A stretch of 64,000 nt of DNA. Source: Aradus depressus (Eukaryota > Arthropoda > Insecta > Hemiptera > Aradidae). The number at the start of each line of letters is the position of its first letter. The stretch's first letter is position 1. A model generated the notes under the pieces. It made no database searches. It had not been told where the DNA came from and saw only the letters and a program-made list of their open reading frames with translations. The stretch is from positions 25,181,489 through 25,245,488 of the forward strand of contig OY759224.1 of NCBI GenBank assembly GCA_963662175.1, written 5' to 3'. Position numbers and translations under genes: made by a program. Shown here one piece after another: positions 21,929 through 32,984 of the stretch.

Positions 21929-22271
21929 GGTTAGGTTTTATGACTCATGCCCGGGCTTTAACTACGAGGTCATATCACCTGCTACCAGAGCGCTCTTTTG
22001 TCACTCTGGTGGACATGAGCCCGACTCTACTGTGGGAGTCCTAAATTTTGCCTACCCTAAATTTTTCATTCACTTAGGGTAGGGGTCTTTAACGAGTACC
22101 TGACATCGTACAGGCTCGGGACCATCGCTTAACGTCCCATCCGAAGGACGGCGTGCTTAAGTTTATTTTACCTCCCAGATGAAATAAACTAAGGGCCTCG
22201 GTCGGGTTACGAACCCACGACCTTGAGCTCAGAAGTCAAGCACGCATACCACTGAGCTACCGGCGCCCTCA
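21929..22271 (-). mobile_element. SINE-A, full length
   Basis: One of the best copies. Tail TTAGGTTAGGTTTTATGAC at left; body complete; head at right with complementary B box (GGGTTACGAACCC) and A box (CATACCACTGAGCTACC) and end CGGCGCCCTC. Length about 340 bp. Suitable as a family reference with 62403-62722. Confidence 0.92.
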
Positions 22272-22439
22272 AGAAGTAGTTATAAATCTAATTTATAAGC
22301 TATCTTAATGTATAAATTCTTTTGACGTATCCTATTACCATGTATTGGTTTAACGGAAATAAAATTATTATTATTGTCATTATTACTGTGGAAGCTTAGA
22401 CAGGTTTCTAAATTATCTAGGCTAGGGTTTTCTAATTCT

Positions 22440-22782
22440 GTAACGAGAACCTGACATTGTAAAAGCACGAGACAATAGCTAAATGTCCCCTCCGAAGGAC
22501 GGTGTGCTCATTGTGTTACCAGATAAGAAACCTAAGGACGTATCGAGTTGACAGAAAGATTTTTTCCCTTTAAATATAAAACTTACTTTTTTATCTGGGA
22601 GTTGAACAACCCTTGAGCACGCCATCCTTCGGATGGGACGTTAAGTGATGGCCCCGAGCCTGTCCAATGTTAGATAATCGGTAAAGACTCCTACTCTAAG
22701 CCAATAAAAATTTAGGAGAGATCAAAATTTAGGACTCTCATAGCAGAGTCGAGCTGATGTCCACCAGAGCGCTCTTTTGTCG
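22440..22782. mobile_element. Two SINE-A fragments in opposite orientation
   Basis: 22440-22540 is an inverted body fragment (CCTCCGAAGGACGGTGTGCTC). 22583-22782 is a plus-strand body (GAGCACGCCATCCTTCGG to CCACCAGAGCGCTC). Both lack head and tail, and they diverge more than other copies. Confidence 0.75.
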
Positions 22783-23363
22783 AGATAATTAACTTAGGCG
22801 GAAGATAAATAATATTTTATATAAATATGTTATTAATAAAAAATGTTTGTTTTTTTTGGGTATTTTAACGGGCTGACTAATGTTGGTATAACGAATAGGG
22901 AAAAACGTAAAATCAGAATCAGTATTGAGAAGGGGAGATTGAGATCAACCGACCCTGTTAACTAACCCAATTTGACCCTTTGTAGGCGAACCCTTTCACC
23001 TTAAAATATACCTACCCTTTATTGTGTTCTAAAACCTACCCTTTTCTACCTCCGCCAACTTTACCCCTTTTTCGTTTTGTCCTTTTCCAAAAAATAGAGA
23101 AAATATTTCAGTTTCTTTTATTATTTATTATTTTTTTTTTTTTTATATATTACCCCAGTAGCAGAGGGAGGGCGTTTACACAATTCCTGGGAAAATGTTT
23201 TGGACAAGATCTCAAGCAAAGGTAACTATAGAGCATTTAGTATTTATTTTGAAACAAATTGTAATAATCAAATATGGAAGTCGAAGACAGGGGGACAAAA
23301 AAATTGTCCCAGAAACAGCAAAAAGAGATCCAGCTCTTAATTTGCCCATAATAAATAGGAATA
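22783..23363. other. Unassigned sequence
   Basis: No repeat of the families listed here. Short frames at 23022-23225 and 23195-23437 run into the pogo-like element and carry no domain. Confidence 0.35.
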
Positions 23364-23998
23364 CAGTAAAATCTGGTTATAACGATATTCAAGGGACCAA
23401 GAAAAATACATCGTTATATCCCGAACCAAACTTATAAGAAGTGCGTCTTCTAGATGTTGATGTTGGCTGCTTCTAAGTTTTTTTTTTTCAAAGTCACATA
23501 ATTTCCAAAAATTTCTTTGATTTTGTCTCTGGATTTCCAGAATGTCGAGATCGTTGACTGGGAAATTCGAAGCTCCGACACTCAGTTTTTGATTGTTTCT
23601 CCTTTCTCAATCCTATTTATGATTTTCACTTTTTCTTCAATAGAAAATGCGCGACGTTTGTTCAAAGTCATTTTCAATTTAATTTTTACACTGACACGAT
23701 CCCTATGGAGGCAAAGGAAAGACTAATCGGAAACTAGGAATATACGCATTAGAAGGGAAGAAGGGAGTACCCAATTATGTATACAAGTGGGTATGTATAT
23801 ACATATTATATCGTTATAACCGGAATGAAAAAACAACTTTTTCTTATGTCGTTTTATACGGAATATCGTTATACCTAACATCGTTATATCCGGATTTATT
23901 TCATCACTTTTAAATAGCAAACCAAACTAGATACGGGTTTTATATTGTTATATCCGGAAAATCGTATTATCAGGAATCGTTATGAAAGGATTTCACTT
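23364..23998. mobile_element. Non-autonomous pogo/Tigger-like element, copy 1
   Basis: Starts CAGTAAAATCTGGTTATAAC after TA and ends in the inverted TATGAAAGGATTTCACTT followed by TA. Subterminal ATCGTTATATCCGGA-type motifs are repeated. It shares GGAAACTAGGAATATACGCA with copy 2 at 56915-57683. CAGT termini and TA duplication fit Tc1/mariner-pogo. No transposase. Confidence 0.75.
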
Positions 23999-24599
23999 TA
24001 ATTAGAATCTAGATAGCTAGTGCTCATAATTTTCTTATACTTTTAGTTTAAGAATGTACTATAATCGTGCGAAAATCCGAGATCAAGTTTTGTAGTTTTT
24101 TGGTCCTTAAATGAGTTTTGACCATTTTTGCGATGATGTCTGAGTAGGAGGGGGAGACTTTCCATACGGGTGAGGCATTGCTAGACTTTGTCTGACTAGA
24201 CTTTCTCCATGCATACGAGATTGCTGTACTTTGTCTATAGATTAGAACTGGGGATGTACATTGCTGAGGAAGTAAAAAAACAAAAAGATAGAACAGAAGT
24301 TTAAAAGAGACTAGCTGTAAGAAATACGGTGGGGGGGACCAGAGATACAGATACAGATCTGGTCCCATTACACTCCTCTGTACAAATGAAGGGTACAGTC
24401 CTGATTTAACACATCTCGACCAATGAAATAACCGGTTATGTTATCTCAACTCACAAGGGAGGGAGGTTAGGACGAGTGGATCTATCGTTCCTAGAAAGGA
24501 ACTCGTTCCGAATACTCGTAAGACAGAACGTCTTCAATATTAATACACCCACCACCTTTCAATTTGAATATTATAAATATAATCTAGACTGCAATGAGC
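23999..24599. other. Unassigned sequence
   Basis: No conserved domain; minus-strand frame 24048-24368 has no splice support. Nothing else recognised. Confidence 0.35.
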
Positions 24600-24826
24600 T
24601 CTGGCATATTGTATCTCCCCAGTTATACAAAGTATAGGGGAAGTTGTGTAATCGGTCAAAAATTCGAAGCGGGTTTTCAACAGAATTCCAAACAGGTTAC
24701 AACAATGAAAGAAAAAAAGTCTGTCTGTGTGTCTGTGAACAAGATAACTCCCAATAGAATGAATGTATCGACTCAAATACCCTAATAACAGCCGATGTAA
24801 TGAATTTATCGACAGAACATTTAGTA
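24600..24826 (+). repeat. Rep1 copy, left portion up to a pogo insertion
   Basis: ATAGGGGAAGTTGTGTAATC, GTGTCTGTGAACAAGATAAC and AACAGCCGATGTAATGAATT occur in normal Rep1 order. It is cut after ACATTTAGTA by the element starting 24827. Sequence resumes after 30497 with TTAGGATTGAGAAGCC. Confidence 0.75.
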
Positions 24827-25559
24827 CAGTGGAATCCCGATATTTCGTATCCCGATTATTCGTATTTCCGGCTAATTCGTACAAATTTGCCGGTCCCTAG
24901 AGAAAATCCCGATAAGTGGTATAAAAACAATGCATTTCGGACCCCTAGGTAATTCGTATTATTTTTATGCTCGAGGTCACATAAAACGTCGAATAAATCG
25001 TATTTCCAGCTTAAAAACCTCATTAATTCGTACTGTTCTCAAGAGGGGGAGAGAGGACAGTGAGAGAGCAGAGAGCCGAATGAGTGCGAGATAAATGTTT
25101 TCTAGGAAATCGCTTGATTCCTACAGAACCAAAGGGGAGAGCGAGTAAGAGAGACAAGTTTTCTATGAAATCTCATGTACTCTTTTCACTGAAAGGAAAT
25201 GAGGAGAGGGGGAAAGTTTTAGGAATATTATTGATCTTTTCTAACTCTAATTGGTGTTAATTTAATCTAGAACATATGTACCTACATATTTATTGCAGGT
25301 ATTGTTTATTGTATAGTTTAGTATAAAGCAGTGTTTATTGCATAGTTTTTATTCTTACCACATTGTACATCCTTCTTAATACATTGTGATGTAAACTACG
25401 GAACATTTTTTTTTATGAATATAAAAAGTAATTTTTTTTATTATAATATAATATATTATATTATATACATATATCAAGGTCTTAAAAAACAACAACAAAA
25501 ATTTATTTGGACCAGCAAAAAAAAGGTGCTATACACAAATATATAAGAAAATTAAGGGT

Positions 25560-28259
25560 TTAAAATAGGAAGTCCTGGTACAGTCTTTGTTTGAGTCGCC
25601 TCCCAGGAGTAGGCGCTCCTAGACTGTAGTGTACAGCCCCGGAACAATGCACAAGGGCTTCGTGGTGGTTCTTCACTAGTTTCTCGATGTGAGCTGCAAA
25701 AAGAGGAACACCCAATTCTTCGTGGATTTTGTGATTCCTGACAAACCAGGGTGCGTTTGTTGCTATTCGGAGTACTTTATTCTGGAATGTTTGTAGTCGT
25801 TTCATGTTAGTGTTGCTGGTACCGATCCAGACTGGGCAGGCATATGTTAGAAGTGGAAGTAGGAGTGTCTTGTATAGCAGAATAGTACACGTGTGTTTAA
25901 GTGGCGTGTTTCTGTTTATGAGAGGGTAGAGGGTGTTAAGTCGTGAATATGCTAGCTGTAGTTTTCTGTTAACGTGTAGTTTCCATGTGAGTCGTGTATC
26001 TAAAAGTACTCCAAGATAGCGCACACCCTGGTCCTTAGGATTCCAGAGAATCGGGAGGTCATCAATTTGCAGCTTGATTTGTTCTTCTATGGAGAATCTG
26101 CGAAGAGTGAAAATTTTGGCTTCGGTCTTCCCTGCGTTCAGTTTGAGCCTCCATTTTGAAAACCAGTGAGAAACTTCTGTCAGGGCTTCCTGGAGCTGTT
26201 CAATGGCGACGGAGAGGACACCATGCTGACAGGCGATCATTGTGTCATCGGCATAGGTGGCTAATGTTGCCGTGGGAATTTCGGGGATGTCTTGCATGAA
26301 CAAATTGAAAAGTAGAGGGCTCAAAATAGCACCTTGAGGGACCCCGGCTCTTATTCTTTTCTGAGTGCTCATTGCGTTGCCCACTTTAACTTGAAATGTT
26401 CTGCCGTGGAGAAAAGACGTAATAAGTTGAACAATGTATCTGGGTGCCAGGCTTTTCTTCAGTTTATATATCAGCCCCTCATGCCAAACGGTGTCGAAGG
26501 CTGCGGCTACATCCAAAAATACGGCGGCAGTGTATGTCTTCGCCTCAAAGCCATGGACGATCATTTCGGTCACCCGTTGGAGCTGCTGAACCGCCGAGTG
26601 CTTGGCTTTGAACCCAAACTGGTGGGACGGTATGGTGCCTTCTAAACATTGAAGAAGTCTTTTATAAATTATCTTTTCGAAAAGTTTAGACATTGAGTTT
26701 AAAAGACTTATTGGCCTATAGCTTTCGGGGTCTTGTTTCGGCCTGCCTTGCTTATGAAATACAACCACGAATGCATTTTTCCACGTGTCAGGAAAGTATC
26801 CTCTCCTTAAACAGCCATTGAACAGCCCTGTCAGATATGCGATGCTTTTTGGAGGCAGGTTTTTCAGGACGATGTTGGGGATGAGGTCTTCACCAGGGGC
26901 CTTCTTGTTGGGGAGTCTCTGAATGTACAGTGTGATTTCGGATGGGTTCGTGTACTGTATGTGTGGTTCTGCGGTGTGGAGTGGAGTGGAAAGAAATTCG
27001 TGGACTGTGTGGAGTATTTCGTGATCTTGTGTGTCATGAGTTCTGAATTTCTGTTCAAGGTGTTGAGCCACTAGCTCACTCTTGTCTTTGTCCGTTGTTA
27101 CAGTAGTCTGTCCGTCTGTCAGGGGCGGGAGGCCGGGGTCTTGTCGGAGGAGGCGTCGTGTTTCCTTCCAAAGGTTGCTGTCTCCAGGTGTGAAGTCGCT
27201 GGTGTATTGTCGGTATCTGTTGATTCTGTCATTGTCCAATTCCCATCTTATTACTCTCGTCAGTCGGTTCAGCTCTCGTTTCTCTTGTGGATCGCGTGTT
27301 CGTTGCCAGTGTTTACGGAGTGTATTTTTGTCGTGTATCATGTTAAGTATGCGTGTAGGGGTCTTGTTTTGTTGGATGTTGCGTTGGTCCTTGTAGTGGT
27401 TATATGTTGAATTGTGTATCGAGGTGTAAATAGCTTGAGTGAAATATTTCAGTGAGTCGTCTATGTCTTCAGTATTGTCGTAATGCAAAGGGATGTCTAT
27501 GTTTTTGTCCATCTCCCATCTAAACGCGTCCCAATCTATTTTCCCCTGTATCAGTCTTGGCAGATGTTCTGCCTGTTTCGGGTTCACTTTGAAGGTACAC
27601 ACGACTGGAAGATGGTCTGAGTCGAGTTCTGTCAGTGGTTCGTGATAAAGGGGCAAAGTAAAATTTTGTACTAGTCCAATGTCCAGGATGTCTGGGAGGT
27701 ATCTCTGTTGTGTAGGATAAAATGTCGGTTCGTCCGGTGCTGATATCTGTACGCCCAGGTTATTAATTATGTTTAATAGTCTTGTCCCGTTGTTGTTTGT
27801 CCGTCTACATCCCCAAATTGTGTTTTTACTATTTAGGTCCCCTAGTAATATGGTCGGCCCCCCAGTGAAAATGTGTTCAAAATCTGTCTGGTGAATTCTG
27901 ATGCCTGGTCGGTGATATGCTGAGATTATGTTAAGTGTTCTGTTGTTGTCGAGTGTGAGTGTGGCCCCAACGGCTTCCAGCTGTTGAAGTGTGGGTAAGA
28001 GAAGCTGAGAGTGTGCGAGGTTCCTTTTTATACAAACAGCGACGCCTCCAAATCTGGTTTGTCTGTCTTGTCTGTATATGGTGTACCCTTTCAACTTGAA
28101 TCTGTCGGTATTATAGAGGTGAGTTTCTGTGATACAAATGATGTCGATGTCGTAGCGAGTTAAAAAGTCCGAGAGTATCGTTCGTCTGTTTTTTATACCG
28201 TCAGCGTTCCAGTTAAGGATGGATAAATTAAGAAAAATATTTAAATTAGGGTCCACCAT
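25560..28259 (-). CDS. Jockey ORF2: AP-type endonuclease and reverse transcriptase
   Basis: 899 codons, the usual length for Jockey ORF2. Residues 10-225 are an exonuclease-endonuclease-phosphatase domain: NWNADG (15-20), TETHL with E45, GDLNSKN with D141/N143, and SDHLPVV with D215/H216. It nicks target DNA to prime reverse transcription. RT spans about 470-750: YRPISLL (514-520), catalytic D583 in FLDVAAAFD, GVPQGAILSPLLFN (639-652) and YADD at 669-672. All catalytic residues look intact. Its start overlaps ORF1 by 14 nt in another frame, suggesting reinitiation or frameshift translation. No RNase H domain is evident. The truncated relative at 3085-3545 matches residues about 770-880. Confidence 0.95.
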   Translation of the reverse strand: MVDPNLNIFLNLSILNWNADGIKNRRTILSDFLTRYDIDIICITETHLYNTDRFKLKGYTIYRQDRQTRFGGVAVCIKRNLAHSQLLLPTLQQLEAVGATLTLDNNRTLNIISAYHRPGIRIHQTDFEHIFTGGPTILLGDLNSKNTIWGCRRTNNNGTRLLNIINNLGVQISAPDEPTFYPTQQRYLPDILDIGLVQNFTLPLYHEPLTELDSDHLPVVCTFKVNPKQAEHLPRLIQGKIDWDAFRWEMDKNIDIPLHYDNTEDIDDSLKYFTQAIYTSIHNSTYNHYKDQRNIQQNKTPTRILNMIHDKNTLRKHWQRTRDPQEKRELNRLTRVIRWELDNDRINRYRQYTSDFTPGDSNLWKETRRLLRQDPGLPPLTDGQTTVTTDKDKSELVAQHLEQKFRTHDTQDHEILHTVHEFLSTPLHTAEPHIQYTNPSEITLYIQRLPNKKAPGEDLIPNIVLKNLPPKSIAYLTGLFNGCLRRGYFPDTWKNAFVVVFHKQGRPKQDPESYRPISLLNSMSKLFEKIIYKRLLQCLEGTIPSHQFGFKAKHSAVQQLQRVTEMIVHGFEAKTYTAAVFLDVAAAFDTVWHEGLIYKLKKSLAPRYIVQLITSFLHGRTFQVKVGNAMSTQKRIRAGVPQGAILSPLLFNLFMQDIPEIPTATLATYADDTMIACQHGVLSVAIEQLQEALTEVSHWFSKWRLKLNAGKTEAKIFTLRRFSIEEQIKLQIDDLPILWNPKDQGVRYLGVLLDTRLTWKLHVNRKLQLAYSRLNTLYPLINRNTPLKHTCTILLYKTLLLPLLTYACPVWIGTSNTNMKRLQTFQNKVLRIATNAPWFVRNHKIHEELGVPLFAAHIEKLVKNHHEALVHCSGAVHYSLGAPTPGRRLKQRLYQDFLF

Positions 28260-29613
28260 TGTTAAATGAAAATACTTGGGTGAGGAGATTAGATAAAAAT
28301 GATTTTATGATAGGGATGAATGGTTTGAGAAAGGTGATTAGTGTATTGGTGAGGTCAGTAATGTCGTTAGCTGGTTGGTTGTCTTGGTTGCTGGGTAAGT
28401 TAGGTTGAGGTCGAGGTTGGAAGGGTCGGGGTCTACTTTGGTCGAACCAGCTGTTCGGTCGGTCCGGGGTCCGTCTTGGGGGTTGTCCTTTGGGTGGTGC
28501 ATTGGGGGGATCTTGTCGTTTAGGTTGGGTCTGTCTGGTAGTCCTGTCTACGTATGTCTTGTAGGAAGCACACCCTCTGTAGCTGGCTGGATGGTTGCCC
28601 TGGCAGTTGGCACACTTGGGAGAGTCTACCTTCTTCTGTCTGGAGGGGCATGCTGTGAAGTGGTGGTCCTCCCCGCACTTCACACATTTGGGGTCCAGTC
28701 GGCAAAAGTTTTTGGTATGACCAAAAGATTGGCAGTTTGTGCACTGCACGACACGGTTGGAACGTCGGCGTGGCTCCACTTTGACAACTGTATAGTAGAG
28801 CCGCGTCAGTTGGAAGATGGCCTCTCCAGATGGGGTGTTCTCCAGCTCAACTGCACAGAGGGGTGTGGGGCGTCTATCGTGGTTCAGGATCCGGGTCACT
28901 TTTATAACAGGGTATGTCGGGGTCAGTTCGTCTGTTATTTCTGTGTCGGTCAGTGAGTAAGGAACTCCCCGTATAATTACGGAGAGTTTCCTGTCCTCGG
29001 GGTTGACGAAGGTGTAGTATTTCACCTTATTGTCGTCATAAAATTTCGTCACTTTGCGGTAGTCATCAGTCGTTGTGAGGCTGATCTTTATTTTTTTGTT
29101 GCACTGTTTGGTTTCAAACGGCGAACAAATCAAACTTTTCAACTCGGTAATAACCAGTTGATAATTATCAGCCTCACAAAGAAAGATGGGAGGGATCTTG
29201 GTCTGTCTGTTAGGGGTAGGCTGTCCGTCCGGCTTTGTCGGTTGGGTTGTCTCCTGTCCGTCTTGGAGAGTGAGAAGTGGCTCATATCTGTTCTGTGTTG
29301 GCGTTGGTGTGGGTGTTATATGTAGAGTATATCGGTTCCTCTTCAGCTGAGGCTCCTGGGAGATGGCTCTGTTATCAGGGACTACTTGGCCTCCATCTAC
29401 TGCCATTGATATCCCAGAGTCCTCACAGCTTGAAGTGAGCTGCCTCTTAGCAGGTAAAAAAGTGGATATCATCTCACCTGTTCCGGCTACATTGTTTATT
29501 TGCTTGGCAAGGTTAGAATTTTGATTAGTTAAATTATTAGATTGTTCACGTTTCGAAACGCCGGGTTTCATTCTCACCCAAACAGAGGGGGAACTTCTGA
29601 GTGTCTTTGTCAC
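28246..29613 (-). CDS. Jockey ORF1: gag-like nucleic-acid-binding protein
   Basis: 455 codons. Residues 1-135 are low complexity. Residues 140-285 fit the PRE_C2HC-type region found before zinc knuckles in Jockey ORF1 proteins (IPPIFLCEADNY to VVKVEPRRRSN). Three CCHC-type knuckles follow: CTNCQSFGHTKNFC (291-304), CVKCGEDHHFTAC (310-322) and CANCQGNHPASYRGC (334-348). A Pro/Gln/Arg-rich stretch and a hydrophobic C-terminus follow. The protein is expected to coat the LINE RNA and chaperone annealing. The ATG at 29613 is preceded by about 100 nt of 5' UTR. Confidence 0.93.
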   Translation of the reverse strand: MTKTLRSSPSVWVRMKPGVSKREQSNNLTNQNSNLAKQINNVAGTGEMISTFLPAKRQLTSSCEDSGISMAVDGGQVVPDNRAISQEPQLKRNRYTLHITPTPTPTQNRYEPLLTLQDGQETTQPTKPDGQPTPNRQTKIPPIFLCEADNYQLVITELKSLICSPFETKQCNKKIKISLTTTDDYRKVTKFYDDNKVKYYTFVNPEDRKLSVIIRGVPYSLTDTEITDELTPTYPVIKVTRILNHDRRPTPLCAVELENTPSGEAIFQLTRLYYTVVKVEPRRRSNRVVQCTNCQSFGHTKNFCRLDPKCVKCGEDHHFTACPSRQKKVDSPKCANCQGNHPASYRGCASYKTYVDRTTRQTQPKRQDPPNAPPKGQPPRRTPDRPNSWFDQSRPRPFQPRPQPNLPSNQDNQPANDITDLTNTLITFLKPFIPIIKSFLSNLLTQVFSFNNGGP

Positions 29614-30497
29614 TGTTTGGTAATAAAAAAAACTTATAACACCGTCACAATATTAATAATAAATGTTAACAAACTTTAAAACGTGTTACGCACTTTTTAG
29701 CCAAAACAGCTGTCAGGTCTTAAAAAAAACAAGGGACATAATAAAAAGAGAACAGCTGTGAAACAAATAGAGAGAGAAGAATGGCGAGCTAGCTCTGGAA
29801 CAGTGGACTGTAAATTGAGTTGTTTTTAATTAGTGAAGTTGAACAATAATTTAAAATATGACGAAAGGTGGAATTGAAGTGAGAAGAAGTGTAGGGGTCT
29901 GCATTGTGTGGTAGAGGCGTCAAGGAGGTACAATTAACCATTTATATTTTTATATGGCCAAACAAAAATAAATAAAAAATAGTTTTAAGTATTTAGTTTT
30001 AATGATTTTGTTCTTTTGTTTTTATTTTTATTTTTGTTTTGTTCAATGTTCAGATTTTTAATTATAATGTGTAAATAAAGCAAATAACCCAATTATTTGT
30101 CCTCTTAAAATTCTATTATATTCCATCTTCCCTGTTGGCCCAGTAATATCATTTGAAAAACCTTGGATTAAAAAATTGGTATCTCTTTGTAAATCCAGGT
30201 GTAAAGTTTGTTAAATGAAATTTTTTTGTTGTATACGTGTACTTTCTTAAAAATGGCACGCCATAAATTATTGATAATATTTTTTTTTGGGCCGTTTTCA
30301 AAAAACTACTGTAGAAATCAAAATTTAAATAAAGAAAAGAGATCAAATTTCTACAGGAAATGTGGTAATTAAAAGCATTTTATCACAACATACATATTTG
30401 CATTAATACGTTTTTAATTTTTTTTATTTTGTACTCCCGATAATTGGTACCAAACCTTCAGTCCCTTGACCATATGAATTATCGGGATTCTACTGTA

Positions 30498-30798
30498 TTA
30501 GGATTGAGAAGCCAGCCAAAATGTAAGTCTTATAATGAGTTTAACCTCATAAATGGGAATTTCTGATGCTCACGGCCTACATAAGACCTTTAAAACGATA
30601 TCCTACTTTATGTGGTGTACGTTTGAACCGGGATTACAAGAGAAATTCATGAAAATCCGATCAACCGTTAAATAGCTGGAATTTATTTAATAAGTACCCT
30701 CCCCTAGGACACCCCATAGCCTAGGATTCAAATAGGCTTATAAGGATAGCCGTCAGACAAACACACACACACTTCCACATGCACATCAACGAGACTTA
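30498..30798. other. Rep1 remainder and unassigned sequence
   Basis: The first 25 bases continue the Rep1 interrupted at 24826. After that the sequence diverges from other Rep1 copies and ends in a (CA)n patch near 30762. Confidence 0.45.
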
Positions 30799-31706
30799 AG
30801 TCGGCTCTACATGATGCGTCGAGCTTTGACTCAAACGTTTGATAGAATCCGGTTTAAATAAAAAAAATACGGTTTAAATCAAAAAAATGTGTAGTAATTT
30901 GTTGTGGTACGACAGAGATTATGTCACTAGAAGTAATCGACGAGAATCGAGATGTTTTATCTGTTTTGACAAATTTTTACATTGAAGAATTGACAGTAAG
31001 TAAATTTTTTTATTAAGTGTTCATTAAGTAAATTCATTGAGTGTTTAATCATTGAGCTTAATGAAATGTAGCAAAATCACTTAAGGGAAAATAAAACATT
31101 GAAGGACAAACTTAAAAATCAAGTACTCTAACCTTGAAAATGAGAAAGAAATAAGTTCATCCCATAAAAAGGTACATACTGACATTCAAGGTATTTTCAA
31201 AGAGCCAAATTTGGTGCGTAATGCCGATTGCCGTAATCACAATATCAACTGGCAAAGTGAAACCTCCCCAGCTAAATGTGAAGAAAAACAACATAATGTC
31301 ATGTCTGATAAAAACACAACAGTAAATATTATATACGAATAAATAATGTAAATGGAGAAAGTTGGAGTTTATAGTATAATGGAATATTATGATCTAAATT
31401 TCTAAAGCAAGTACTAAATATTTTAATTGTTTTACATGTAATTGTGACTATAAATAGCTATGTTGAACTGACTAGGCTGTTATAAAATTACCTGATTCGT
31501 GTAGCCGTGCGTCCACACAAACGAATGGCTTGCTTCGAATGTTCGAGACTTCCATTGACTCGGGTGTAAATGACCGACAACTGCCGGAACATCATCCATT
31601 GGAGGCTTTCGCGGGAGGTCGAAGTCCCGCACCAAACGATGCTACAAACCATCAAGCGTCCAACGTTGGAAGGTGTACGTAGCATATACATCGTGTAGAG
31701 CCGGCT
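30799..31706. mobile_element. PIF/Harbinger-type non-autonomous element
   Basis: Termini AGTCGGCTCTACATGATG and, inverted at the right, AGCCGGCTCTACACGATG; flanked by TTA on both sides (30796-30798, 31707-31709). TTA/TWA duplications are the Harbinger signature. Inside, ATG at about 30921 opens MSLEVIDENRDVLSVLTNFY and meets a GTAAGT donor, perhaps a relic first exon. No DDE nuclease remains. Confidence 0.75.
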
Positions 31707-32094
31707 TTACGTTCTGACGGTCAGACACAGCCCCTACCGAGAGCTAAGATGTTTACCCATCAAAAACACTATATGGTATAGTTTCTGCTATGAAATCATA
31801 GTATGGATTAGTCAGACAAATTTATTTATGAAACCAAATGGGGTAGGATGATGTTGAGAGCTATCTTATGGGTTGTTTGTTAATTTTGTCTATCCTCCCC
31901 TCCCCCATTGACAAACACAGGTGAGCCGGCTCCTGTCAGGGTACACAATAGGGCGGGGTTGGGATCCCATAATGGCCCTTGACAATGGACCTCGGATAGA
32001 GTTACCACTTCATTATCTGGCACCATTATCTCTTTTATAGAGAGGGAGCGCTTCACGTTAGTGTGTGTGTGTGTGAGTGTTTGTGTGTGTGTGA

Positions 32095-32125
<31 letters not shown>

Positions 32126-32373
32126 GGAAGGGAGGCCGGGTGGAGGGACCCTCAGCCCTACGGACCCTAGCTACTAAATCAACAAGCACGTCATGATTCT
32201 ATACGATGTAATTAGGACGTAAATCACCTATAGCTACCAGTCATTACTAGACTTCATCAAAAGTCTTCTTTGCTTGGAGAGGTTTTACTGTTCGGAACCT
32301 TAAACTAGGGATGAGCATTGAAATAAAAAACATAGATGTTTGCAATCGAATATAACATTCAATACTGTGTCCA
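31707..32373. other. Unassigned, with a GT microsatellite
   Basis: 32060-32125 is a (GT)n array with GTGAGTGTTT interruptions. No ORF or repeat family otherwise. Confidence 0.5.
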
Positions 32374-32790
32374 CACTGAGCCGAACGACGCCGATCGACA
32401 AACTCCATTCGACACGTTCGACTTTTGACTAGTTCACATATCCTCAGTACGTGTGGACGTGTCGACCGAACAAATCGACAGTCGAGACAGAGTGAAAATT
32501 GTAGATTTAAATAGTTTTAATTTAATTTAAATTTTAAATAGTTACTGCAGTGGCTGGTGCTGCAATTATCTATCTAACATCGTCGTCGTCGCCCTTGGAG
32601 GTTTTGGGTACGGCCCAGCCTTGTCCGAGGCAGAAAAAAGAGCAGTACGAAGGAATTTATGGAGGATTTACTGCTAGATGAGTTTGATGAGTTAAACCTG
32701 GAGTGCAGATGGGATGGCTTTCAAAACTTTTTCAGAATGAATAATTCCGATTTTGTATGTCTGAAAACATTGACCTTATTTCATCTAAGA
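32374..32790 (+). pseudogene. Harbinger transposase N-terminal fragment
   Basis: Begins with a terminal-repeat-like CTGTGTCCACACTGAGCC and continues into a frame reading KKSSTKEFMEDLLLDEFDEL and then FQNFFRMNNSDF. This matches the pattern LL-EL-LED-x-FRNFLRM-x-F at the N-terminus of Harbinger nucleases. The DDE catalytic core and right end are missing; Rep1 and SINE-A text follows. Confidence 0.6.
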
Positions 32791-32984
32791 AGGGAGAGGC
32801 TGAACACAAAAAATTCAATAACTGCCGTTCCGAAGTTAGTTATTGAGGTCATATAGCCTACTACCAAAGCGCTCCTCCGCTTCGATTTTTTGACCGATTA
32901 CATAACTTCCCCTTTACTTCGTATATCTGGTCAATAATTTATTTGAGAAACCACCTTTATCTATTGAGAACACTCTAAATAATT

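Larger units (their letters stand above)
25494..29714 (-). mobile_element. Full-length Jockey-clade LINE
   Basis: A non-LTR retrotransposon of about 4.2 kb on the minus strand: short 5' UTR (about 100 nt), gag-like ORF1, ORF2 with endonuclease and RT, then a 3' UTR ending CCAAATAAATTTTTGTTG. Flanks AGGTCTTAAAAAACAA (about 25478-25493) and AGGTCTTAAAAAAAACAA (about 29715-29732) look like one target duplication with an A-run length change. Both ORFs are open, so the copy is young and may be competent. Confidence 0.88.
24827..30495. mobile_element. Pogo/Tigger-like element carrying an inserted Jockey LINE
   Basis: Termini CAGTGGAATCCCGATA and the inverted TATCGGGATTCTACTG, each flanked by TA (24825-24826, 30496-30497). 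Left part 24827-25476 plus right part 29733-30495 give an element of about 1.4 kb without a transposase frame. Subtermini repeat TAATTCGTA. Internal sequence (30150-30370) is related to 46180-46390. The Jockey lies inside it. Confidence 0.8.

Noticed and set aside
26334..27410. Plus-strand ORFs of about 90-104 codons
   Set aside because: Shadows of Jockey ORF2 on the opposite strand.
28405..28956. 183-codon plus-strand ORF
   Set aside because: Lies wholly antisense to Jockey ORF1; no domain, and its codons mirror the real frame.
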